From: Megalobrama amblycephala | Taxonomy: Eukaryota; Chordata; Actinopteri; Cypriniformes; Xenocyprididae | Assembly: GCF_018812025.1 (NCBI RefSeq) | Contig: NC_063054.1 | Location: 24,457,142 to 24,521,141 of the forward strand | DNA: 64,000 nt | Reading direction: 5' to 3' | Part shown: in pieces, positions 21,506 to 30,911 of the stretch | Numbering within the stretch: position 1 is the first letter of the stretch | How the letters are laid out: each line of letters opens with the position of its first letter | The notes under the pieces: generated by a model | What the model was told of the DNA's origin: nothing | The model's input: the letters and a program-made list of their open reading frames with translations, nothing else | The model's database searches: none | Made by a program: the position numbers and the translations under genes

Positions 21506-22246
21506 TTATTAGTGTATGTATATGAACAACACAAATGGCAACAATTTTTATATTTTACTAGCCTGTTCCTGTTTAGCTGTAAAAGTTACGACTGTAGACG
21601 TCACTGCTTGAGTTTAAAACTCTCAAATGTCTCAATAATGAGTCAGAACATAAAGACGCCCCACTTCAAATATAGCTTAATCAACAGAGCCAGGCACTCT
21701 TACGCAAGCTGCACTGCAAACACTGTTCCCATTCCTCCTGCGTTCATCACTGCTTCTCAGTTCGGCTTAACACAAACTCTAAACAAAAATACTTAAGCCT
21801 CTAAAAATGATGATTGAACAGAGACGCTGTGTTTTGGCAAGAACTGTTGGCGCAACTGCATGTATGATTATCATTATTGCTGTAAAATTTATTTCTGTAA
21901 AAGGTGAATCACAAGAAAAATAAATTGTTTTAAAATATTGTTTTAAACCAGTACCATGCACAAGCTATTTGACATGATCAGGGTGTTATGTAAGGTTAAG
22001 TACATTTAGTCGCCGGTCATTATCGCAAAAAACAAAAAATGATGCAAATCATGGCTAATAAAACATAAATGCATGGACATGAAATATTGGTTTGATCTGA
22101 AATTATTTTATTTTACTTGGCTTCAAGCTTCTAAAATTGTCCTTAACAGAGAAAACAATTGCAACAATTTAAATGCATATATCACTATTTTTAGAAATCT
22201 GCAATCTGCAAAATTTACCTTTTCTATGGACTAGTTATCTAATATA
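21506..22246. other. intron sequence, nothing recognised
   Basis: About 740 bases of AT-rich DNA without repeat ends or coding similarity. Confidence 0.45.
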
Positions 22247-22705
22247 CACTACCATTCAAAAAGTAGGGGATGGTAAGTTTTTTAAATGTTTTGAAAGAAG
22301 TTTCTTATGAACACCAAGGCTGCATTTATTTGATCGAAAAAATACAAAAAAATACAGTAAAAACCGTAATATTGTGAAATATTACTATAATTCCTGTGAT
22401 GGCAAAGTTGAATTTTCAGCAGTCATTATTCCACATGATCCTTAAGAAATCATTCTAATGTGCTAACTTGGTACTGCTCAAGAAACATTTCATATTATGA
22501 ATATTGTTGAAAACATTTTGTGATGCATTTTTTGATGATTATAAACTTCAAAAGAACAGAATTTATTTGAAATAGAAATCCAATGTAACATTATAAATGT
22601 CTTTACTGTCACTTCTGATAAATTTAATACATCCTTGCTGAATAAAAGCGTAAAAATATAAAAAGCATTAAAAATACTGATCCCAAAATTTTGAACAATA
22701 GTGCA
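22247..22705. repeat. ACTACC-family repeat, complete copy
   Basis: Begins cactaccattcaaaaagtag and ends aaaattttgaacaatagtgc. Includes aaggctgcatttatttgatc and cagtcattattccacatgat. Opposite orientation to the copy at 21195-21505. Confidence 0.75.
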
Positions 22706-22737
22706 TTTAGCTGCAAAGTATCATGTTTTCTATTATT

Positions 22738-23712
22738 TTAAAGGTGCCCTAGATTATGTTTTTAAAAGATGTAATATAAGTCTAAGGTGTCCCCTGAATG
22801 TGTCTGTGAAGTTTCAGCTCAAAATACCCCATAGATTTTTTTAAATTAATTTTTTTAACTGCCTATTTTGGGGCATCATTATAAACGCGCCGATTTTATG
22901 CTGCGACCCCTTTAAATCCCGTGCTCTCCGCCCACAGAGCTCGCGCTTGCCTTAAACAGTGCCTTAACAAAGTTTACACAGCTAATATAACCCTCAAAAT
23001 GGATCTTTACAAAGTGTTCGTCATGCATGCGGCATGCATGCGTCGGATTATGTGAGTATTGTATACTGTTATATTGTTTACTTCTGATTTTGAATGAGTT
23101 TGATAGTGCTACGTGGCTAACGGCTAATGCTACACTGTTGGAGAGATTTATAAAGAATGAAGTTGTGTTTATGCATTATACAGACTGCAAGTGTTTAAAA
23201 ATGAAAATACCGACGGCTCTCTTGTCTCCTTCAAATACAGTAATAACCGATGGTAACTTTAACCACATTTAACAGTACATTAGCAACATGCTAACGAAAC
23301 ATTTAGAAAGACAAATATCACTAAAAATATCATGTTATCATGGATCATGTCAGTTATTATTGCTCCATCTGCCATTTTTCGCTATTGTTCTTGCTTGCTT
23401 ACCTAGTCTGATGATTTGGTTGTGCACATCCAGACGTTAATACTGGCTGCCCTTGTCTAATACCTTTTATAATGTTGGAAACGTGGGCTGGCCTATGCAA
23501 ATATTGAGGGCGTACACCCTGACTGTTACGTAACAGTCGGTGTTATGTTGAGATTCGCCTGTTCTTCGGAGGTCTTTTAAACAAATGAGATTTATATAAG
23601 AAGGAGGAAACAATGGAGTTTGAGACTCACTGTATGTCATTTCTATGTACTGAACTCTTGTTATTTAACTATGCCAAGATAAATTCAATTTTTCATTCGA
23701 AGGCACCTTTAA
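22738..23712. mobile_element. TTAAAGGTGCCCTAG element, full copy 1
   Basis: Begins ttaaaggtgccctagattat and ends cgaaggcacctttaa, so the inverted termini are short. Internal marks are gtcccctgaatgtgtctgtg, ctcaaaataccccatagatt and gttacgtaacagtcggtgtt. The same element recurs at 53257-54058 and, inverted, at 56133-57098. TTAA edges. No transposase is visible, and short frames inside are not conserved between copies. Confidence 0.85.
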
Positions 23713-24245
23713 GGCATGGACAATGCTCAAAATTTGTCATTGCACCCTTTTTATTTATATTAAAAAAAATAAAAAATTAGAGATTGAGAAATTGGAATCA
23801 AGTATTTCAAAAAGCCACATAAAAAACTACATTTAATGTTCTCTTTTTCACACCAGCAAACTACTGGCAGACTATAAAAAAAAATAAAGTTGTGTCAGCT
23901 TTTGCTACAGCTGCCTGCAGAGAGAAAGAAATCACTTACTATTCATAAATAGCCACCAAAGTGATAAATTATTCAAATGGGTATTGCAATAAACAAATGC
24001 AGTCAGAGAAGTGGATGTTATGAATAGAGGGAGCTTTAAAAAAAAAAGATGTAAAATGTAATTACTAGGCAGCGGTTCCACTGGGGGAGCTCAAGCTCAT
24101 CTACAAAGAACATGAAAGAATAGAACAACCCAACAAAACAAAGGTCAACAAAAAAGAACAAAGAGGAAGTGGCATGAAAAGAGATAAAGAGAATGAATTC
24201 TTATTGCAATAATATCGGACAGAGAAAGTGCTGTTAATGAGTTAC
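23713..24245. other. intron g-h, last part, nothing recognised
   Basis: No repeat end or exon seen. The neighbouring stretches 24401-24855 and 24935-25415 are likewise featureless to my reading. Confidence 0.45.
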
Positions 24246-24400
24246 CGTTAGGATATGGCGTTTCACACAGGGTGAGGAAATCTACAATGGGATAGTCCAT
24301 CTCCAATACTGCAGTGCTCTTCCCATGCATTACCGTCAAGCAAGGCCGTCGACCAACAGTGTCATATGACAAACCTCCAGAGAAGATCATAAACGGATCC
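24246..24400 (-). CDS. stxbp5: stxbp5 exon g: LLGL domain core
   Basis: A 155-base exon, residues 196-248. It includes FSGGLSYDTVGRRPCLTVMH, then GKSTAVLEMDYPIVDFLTLC and ETPYPN. The GGLSYDTVGRRP segment is a hallmark of the Lgl/tomosyn family. The acceptor is CTGAACAG|G and the donor is AACG|GTAACT. One leading base completes Gly and one trailing base begins Asp. Nothing odd was seen. Confidence 0.96.
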
Positions 24401-24855
24401 CTGTTCAGAACACAAACACATACTCTACAGTGAGCTTCAAAAGTCTTAAATTACATTATCAGCATAACAATGAGTGAAAGGTTTTCCTTTAAAGACAGCA
24501 GCACTCAAGCTGCATGAACTCCACAAGTTTGCTTATTTGGTTGTGACCTAGAAATAGTGCAGAATACTTTTTATTTATTTTACGTTGTAACTGTTGTTGT
24601 TTTCTCCGGTTTTAAATGAGCTTCTTGATAATTTTAAATCACATATTTCAATGCTGGATTCCACTTTATATATGCACAGACAAGCATGAATTTATTTACA
24701 AACATCTAGAAGTAAGTGGTTCAACATTGCTACGTTGGTTAACCAGCATAAACCAGCAAAAAACAGTCTAGACCAGAATTCAGGAAATTCGTGATGGTCC
24801 AAGATGGCCCGAAGAGCGGTAAAAGAACAAATAAATGCTACAAGCATATACATAC

Positions 24856-24934
24856 CCTGCTCTCGTGGTCTTGTACTCTACTTTAAGAATGGGTTTGCAA
24901 GGCTCTGGCTTTTTTCCATCTTTAGGCTGCTTTC
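24856..24934 (-). CDS. stxbp5: stxbp5 exon f: Lgl-family linker, KPEPCKPILKVEYKTTRA
   Basis: Residues 170-196. It reads GKQPKDGKKPEPCKPILKVE then YKTTRA. In the Lgl/tomosyn family this segment leads into the LLGL domain. The acceptor is GTTTCAG|GA, completing Gly from exon e. The donor is GCAGG|GTATG. Human tomosyn has KQLKDGKKPEPCKPILKVEF at the same place, so identity is very high. Confidence 0.94.
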
Positions 24935-25415
24935 CTGAAACAGAATCAGACTCATTTAGAGAGTTTCTAGACATCCTTCTCTGGCCCTGTCCCAAATAGT
25001 GCACTTGATGTGGATAATAACAGAAGACCCTGTAGAATTGATTGACGAGAGAGTTGTCTTTTCTTTGTTAATGTATTTCTTCTTGAAATAGAAAATGATC
25101 AAAGAGCTTGTCACTTTTTATTCTAAAATTAGCCAATAGGCCAATTAAAATAGGAAATACTGTTAATTTAAGGGGTATATTAGCATACAGACGGCTTCAA
25201 TTCCAGAATTTTCATTTGGCATTTTAGAAGAAGGTTTCACAGCAAAGTACTACAAGAGTGGACATGAAGGAAGACTGCAAGGACTGAATGTGCCATTTGG
25301 GACAGAGTCTCTATCTCCCACACACAGGAAGTCTGTCACAGTAGAAAAAAAAGACATCTCACAGACAAAACGCAGAAGAAAAATTGAGAGCATTAAAGAC
25401 ATAGATATGTATACG

Positions 25416-25870
25416 TAGATGCCACATTCGACCGCTCCAGACACATTGACGCGTCTGCCATCTTGGAACGGTCAGCATTTCAGATGCTGTCGTCGCTCAT
25501 AGTAAAAATCAAAGAGTTTTCCAACATTTCCAACAATGCACAGCCTCTGGTTGTAAAAACCGCCAAGATTTAAATTCCAGAAGAAATGTGATAACCTTTC
25601 ACAGGTGAGAATGTGTTAGTTTCTGTTTTTTTTATATAAATTAACTCGATATTTCAGGCTTTTAAACTATGGTAATTTTTTTATGTCATATTAGCTAATG
25701 CTGTTGTCTTTTTATATTGTGTTAGTTTAGCAAAATCATCTGCTGGAGTCTATTGCAGATACAGATATCCATATATGCATATAACTACGGTAACTAGTGT
25801 TGTCGGACCGGCTTTGACTATTCCAATATGGTGGATGGCTTATGCACAATGGCCCATAGAAAGGCATCTA
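25416..25870 (+). mobile_element. second THAP-carrying transposon remnant
   Basis: Short inverted ends tagatgcc and ggcatcta bracket a segment with a THAP-like start at about 25532-25603. The termini are short, so the boundaries are tentative. Distinct in sequence from the element at 18551-19386. Confidence 0.5.
25532..25603 (+). pseudogene. THAP-domain N-terminal fragment
   Basis: The plus strand reads CTASGCKNRQDLNSRRNVIT then FHR, ending at a good donor (CACAG|GTGAGA). The C-x4-C...N-R...ITFHR pattern is that of a THAP zinc finger first exon. No proper start codon precedes it. No continuation (W..A..., C-x2-H) was found downstream. Confidence 0.6.
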
Positions 25871-25988
25871 TGTGTATATATATGACATGTTTTTTTTTTA
25901 AATATTCAATGTCACACAAACTTGCTATATAAAATCTTGTTGGTTTTACTGTACTTTCTTAACAAAAAATGTTCACTAAGAAACATCA

Positions 25989-26118
<130 letters not shown>

Positions 26119-26143
26119 CTCAAGTAGGTGCAAGTAATATATA

Positions 26144-27375
26144 CACTATATTGCCAAAAGTTTTGGGACACCTGCCTTTACGCGCACATGAACTTCAATG
26201 ACATCCCATTCTTAATCCGTAGGGTTTAATATGGAGTTGGCCCACCCTTTGCAGCTATAACAGCCTCAACTCTTCTGGGAAGGCTTTCCACAAGGTTTAG
26301 GAGTGTGTTTATGGGAATTTTTGGCCACTCTTCTAGAAGCGCATTTGTGGGGTCAGGCACTGATGTTGGACAAGAAGGCCTGGCTCGCAGTCTCCGCTCT
26401 AATTCATTCCAAAGGTGTTCTATCATGTTGAGGTCAGGACTCTGTGTGGGCCAGTCAAGTTCCTCCAAACTCATCCATGTCTTTATGGACCTTGCTTTGT
26501 GCACTGGTGCGCAGTCATGTTGGGACAGGAAGGGGCCATCCCCAAACTGTTCCCACAAAGTTGGGAGCATGAAATTGTCCAAAATGTCTTGGTATGCTGA
26601 AGTATTAAGAGTTCCTTTCACTGGAACTAAGGGGCTAAGCCCAACCCCTGAAAAACAACCCCACACCATAATCCCCCCCTCCACCAAACTTTACACTTGG
26701 CACAATGCAGTCAGGCAAGTACTGTTCTCCTGGAAACCGCCAAACCCAGACTTGCCAGATTGCCAGACAGAGAAGCGTGATTCATCACTCCAGAGAACAC
26801 GTCTCCACTGCTCTGGAGTCCAGTGGCGGCGTGCTTTACACCACTGCATCCGACGCTTTGCATTGCACTTGGTGATGTAAGGCTTGGATGCAGCTGCTCG
26901 GCCATGGAAACCCATTCCATGAAGCTCTCTACGCACTGTTCTTGAGCTAATCTGGAGGCCACACAAAGTTTGGAGGTCTGTAGCTATCGACTCTGCAGAA
27001 AGCAACTTCTGCGCACTGTGTGTCTCAGCATGCGCTGACCCCACTCTCTGATTTTACGTAGCCTACCACTTCGTGGCTGAGTTGCTTTTGTTCTCCATTG
27101 CTTCCACTTTGTTATGACACCACTAACAGTTGACCGTGGAATATTTAGTAGTGAGGAAATTTCACGAATGGACTTATTGCACAGATGACAACCTATCACG
27201 GTACCACGCTTGAATTCACTGAGCTCCTGAGAGCGACCCATTCTTTCACAAATGTTTGTAGAAGCAGTTTGCATGCCTAGGTGCTTGATTTTATACACTT
27301 GTGGCCATGGAAGTGATTGGAACACCTGAATTCAATCATTTCGAGGGGTGTCCCAATACATGTGGCAATATAGTG
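26144..27375 (-). mobile_element. Tc1-like element, TA target site
   Basis: Ends cactatattgccaaaagttt and ggcaatatagtg are inverted repeats, flanked by TA at 26142-26143 and 27376-27377. The 1,232-base length and an inner transposase frame on the minus strand fit Tc1/mariner. A 16-bp direct repeat (atctcaagtaggtgca) lies at 26117-26132 and 27379-27394, outside the TA sites. Confidence 0.93.
26226..27241 (-). pseudogene. Tc1-like transposase, frameshifted
   Basis: Starts MGRSQELSEFKRGTVIGCHL with a helix-turn-helix segment (IREISSLLNIPRSTVSGVIT) near residues 25-45. The frame changes around 27010-27040, continues through SDESRFSVW (first catalytic Asp), changes again near 26690-26730, and resumes with [19 protein letters not shown] (second Asp) and [12 protein letters not shown] (Glu). 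I count 31 residues between the second Asp and the Glu instead of the usual 34, a likely 9-base deletion. Inactive. Confidence 0.9.
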
Positions 27376-27394
27376 TATATCTCAAGTAGGTGCA

Positions 27395-28046
27395 GTTTTT
27401 ATTTAAATTCATATTTAAATTTGTATTTAAAACAATTTTTTTTTACATTTTAAATATATAAAATATATGGGGGGGGGGGGTGCTGAATTCTCCCTAAATA
27501 TAAGCTACTGATGTCTATTGAACATACCCAATGATATAGCATTCTGGCAACATTTTATGGCTTTTCCCTATTATGTTTCTTTCTTTTTAAATCTGGTTGT
27601 CTGATGTGCTCCTCTCATGGAGGCAGGGTGAGGCTGAAGGGGTTGTTGTATTAAGAGAGGACCGCAGTGGAGTATCTTCAATAGAGCAGGTAAGGATGTG
27701 CACCAAAAGGAAAAGCATGACCTCACCTCGCTCATCACTAAAGACCACAACACAGGCAGTCTCCATGAAGGAACAAAATGAGACTGAAAATTAAAGCTTC
27801 ACTTGAAATGGAAATTAGGTAAGGGTGAGGGAGGGGGGGAATGATTGTTTTATGCTCGAAGGAGGGGAGGGGGGTGGGGGGGGATCAAATTACAATCCTG
27901 AATTAACAAGTCTTTGAGTGAGATGTGATACAACCTTGTGAAATAGACATAAGAGCAATTGATTTTGCAACCCTTATCCTGAAGAAAATGAATTTGAAGA
28001 AAATGAATTTTTGTGTTTAAGCCAGAGAGAAAGAATGACCACTAAC
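27395..28046. other. intron sequence with G-runs
   Basis: A run of ten G at 27471-27480 and G-rich stretches at 27826-27885 (gaggggggg, ggtgggggggg). Otherwise nothing recognised. Confidence 0.6.
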
Positions 28047-28170
28047 CGTGTGGCGTGATTGTCTGTATGGGCTTGGCTGGGGACTTTATATTCCATATGG
28101 TCAGTGTGCCGTCTGAGTGACTACAGATAAACTGCTTCCCCTCGTGGTGCCAGGCCACAGAATGGATCGC
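28047..28170 (-). CDS. stxbp5: stxbp5 exon e: WD40 blade AIHSVAWHHEGK
   Basis: Codes AIHSVAWHHEGKQFICSHSD then GTLTIWNIKSPAKPIQTITP and H. It carries the SHSDGTLTIWN WD40 signature. The acceptor is CACTCGCAG|GCG and the donor is CACG|GTTAGT. It starts in phase 0 and leaves one base (G). Residues 129-170. The intron before it (28171-39555) is the largest TE-laden intron here apart from the one before exon b. Confidence 0.95.
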
Positions 28171-28725
28171 CTGCGAGTGAGAATGACAATTCAAGAGAGA
28201 GGAAAAAGAGCAAGAAATAAAAGTTGGTTATGCTTGCATGGGGGCACACAACTCAATGGGAGATTTCCTAATAGTGACTCACACCCGCATGTTCAAGAAC
28301 ACGGCCCAGGGATGACATGAGATGCCCTTGACAAGAAGTATGCTGGGATAAGTGCTATGAAGAAAGACTGTCTTTTTAGTGCTGAGCAATATCACTTGTG
28401 CCATGCTTTTTACACCATCAGTGTTTCTGCTGTGGTTCTATCCAGAAAAAATGAGGAGGGGCGTTACATTTACATCCAAATGTCACTTAATCCACACAGA
28501 ACTGAATCTAAATTCCAAAGTAGCTAGTTTTAAACTTATGTAGCAAAGCTATTTTAGTGACTAAGTAGTGGGACAGAGTTAATAAAATCATGCTACATTT
28601 CCCTTGGCAATATTTCAGCCACCAAGTAATGTCTGGAATTTTCTGCCAGCTATTTAGAATCTGAACTGCACTGTAGAATAGTCTGTAGCTTAGCTAGCTA
28701 CATTTTTAAATAACTTTCACATATA
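28171..28725. other. intron sequence upstream of exon e, nothing recognised
   Basis: No repeat ends or exon similarity seen. Confidence 0.45.
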
Positions 28726-28766
28726 CACTACCATTCAAAAGTTTGAGGTTGGTTATATTTTTAAGG

Positions 28767-30327
28767 CAGTGGCTATTTACACTAAGTACAAATAGCGATA
28801 GATGCTATTTACACTAAGTGAAAATAGCATATTTTCTTAGCAATAGATGCTTTTCCACTAGGTGAAAATAGAGATAGATTCTATTTATACCATGTAAAAG
28901 TATCAGTTCTTTGCAATAAGAGTAAATAGTAATTAGATACGATCTATAATTTATATTGGCAGATACTATTTGCACCTCAGTATTTTTGTACATTAACAGG
29001 ATGCAATAATATCATGTGTAAGTGAATATATATTTATTATATACACCTTTCCCTAACCCTACCCAAAGAACACTTTTAATATTATTAAACATTCGTTCAA
29101 AGTTTATTTCCACTTTTAGAACATTATTTACATTTTTATTGAAAAATTAAAACTACATAAACAAATGCTTAAATAAATAAAAAACTAAATTTTTTTATTC
29201 ATTTTCCTTCTTTTTTTTTTTTTAAACTTGAGTGTCCCAACCAGACATTGTTGGGCAGAGCTAGTGTGAATAGCGTTTGCCAACAAGGGACGCTATTTCA
29301 GGGCCGTTGCCAGAACATATAGAATGGGGGGGCATTCGGTTTTCATAGGGGGGCACACATTTTTATAATCTGAGAAACAGAAGTTCACCAAGATAATAAT
29401 GTCCCGTATTCACCATTAAAATAGCTGAAGGCGGCGGGTCTCTGAATGATAGCCTACTAGTCATTTATAAAAAAGCCCTACTTATGTTTCAAGTTCCGCT
29501 TTGTGTAATAATGCATTAAATGTGAATTTTCTGATCATAGGCGGAGCGTGAACCAACTCCAGGGTAAGGAGATGCGATTCCAATTTAAAAACACATTTAA
29601 ACAGATTTCCTTTAAATAGTTTTAACTTACTTGTCACAGCACAACCTACATATCCCAACATAAACACTGCTGATAAATTATTTGTTAATAAAGTGTTTAC
29701 GTTCACAAACCAGTTAATTTGAACAGAATACGCTCGCTGGATTTGGCAGAGAGTGCGCAAAAGGCATAATCACTGAAAATCTCAGTCATCTAGTTCATTG
29801 CGATCTCAAGAACTTATGTAACAATAAATTAAACTGACTGCATAATAATTACATAATTGTTTGTTATAATGAGGGAATATTTGCCAGTGTCCACAACTCA
29901 GAATTCACTCACCGCTCAAAACGAGTTTTTGTTCAGTGCTAAGTTACACTTCTGATTGGTCATCGTGTTCCAGAAATCAACAGATTTGTTCATGATTGGC
30001 TAGTCTCAAGTCCTTGCCTTACACACACTCTGCCTAATTTCTATTTCATATTTCTGAAGATAATGTGTTATTTAAAGTTACCATTGTAGAGATAGTGTTC
30101 ATATGAGCATCAATCTGTGCACCAGATTGATTGCTGTTGAAGACATTTCGTTATGAAATATGTGAATGGCCAGATCCACAGAAATAAGGTTTTTGCTCTC
30201 AATCGGAAGTTTGCTGAATGACTATATGATTAGGGGGGCACGTTGTCTCATCTGGGGGGGCACTGCCCCCTAATGCCCCCCCTTGGCGACGGGCCTGCGC
30301 TATTTGCACTTAGTGTAAACAGACACT
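28767..30327. mobile_element. MITE with (C/T)AGTG..TTTACACTAAGT ends, host of a hAT
   Basis: The left end cagtggctatttacactaag and the reverse complement of the right end, tagtgtctgtttacactaag, are inverted repeats. Outside them tatttttaa occurs on both sides, a likely 8-9 bp duplication. Several degenerate copies of ctatttacactaagtgaaaa lie within 28770-28990. The hAT at 29299-30297 interrupts it. Confidence 0.75.
29299..30297. mobile_element. hAT element with 8-bp TSD cgctattt
   Basis: Ends cagggccgttgccag and ttggcgacgggcctg are inverted repeats. The exact 8-bp duplication cgctattt lies at 29291-29298 and 30298-30305. The subterminal region is rich in G/C homopolymers (gggggggca; tgccccccc). 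A short minus-strand frame at 29482-29760 has no recognised similarity, so the element is probably non-autonomous. Confidence 0.9.
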
Positions 30328-30657
30328 ATGTATTTTTAATGCTTTTGAAAAAAGCCACAGGCTGCATTTATTTAATCAAAAATACAGTAAAAACAATAAT
30401 ATTGTTGTATTTTAATTTATTTTAAATTTAATTTATTCCTATGATGGCTAAGCTGAATTTTCAGCAGTCATTATTCCTGTCTTCAGTGTCACATGATCCT
30501 TCAGAAATCATTCTAATAATATGCTGATTTGGTGCTCAAGAAACATTTCATATTATTATCAATGTTGAAAACAGTTGTGCTGCTTAATATTTTTTTTGTG
30601 GACTGATTAATAGAATGTTCAAAAGAACAGCATTTATTTATTTAAATAGTAATGTAT

Positions 30658-30663
30658 CTGTGT

Positions 30664-30726
<63 letters not shown>

Positions 30727-30737
30727 TGTGTGTGTGT
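30658..30737. repeat. (GT)n microsatellite
   Basis: About 38 GT units with two GTCT interruptions, directly following the ACTACC-family repeat. Confidence 0.95.
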
Positions 30738-30848
30738 ATTTATTTGTATAATTACATGGGTATTACACTGGTATTACAACGTAAACATGAAATATGAGTT
30801 CTCATATTTAAAAACATACTAAACAATGTTTTATTAAAAATGTAATAA

Positions 30849-30850
<2 letters not shown>

Positions 30851-30910
<60 letters not shown>
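30851..30910. repeat. (AT)n microsatellite
   Basis: About 30 AT units. Confidence 0.95.

Positions 30911-30911
<1 letters not shown>

Larger units (their letters stand above)
28726..30650. repeat. ACTACC-family repeat split by nested insertions
   Basis: The left terminus cactaccattcaaaagtttg is at 28726. The family core (ggctgcatttatttaatcaa, tcacatgatccttcagaaat) resumes at about 30328 and runs to 30650. About 1.56 kb of other elements lies between. Confidence 0.75.

Noticed and set aside
23027..23272. Frame MRHACVGLCEYCILLYCLL and its counterpart at 56579-56785 as a shared gene
   Set aside because: Both lie in copies of the same transposon. The frames differ in start and are short, so shared sequence is due to repeat homology.
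26305..26880. A 191-codon plus-strand frame
   Set aside because: Antisense shadow of the Tc1 transposase, whose catalytic motifs are on the minus strand.
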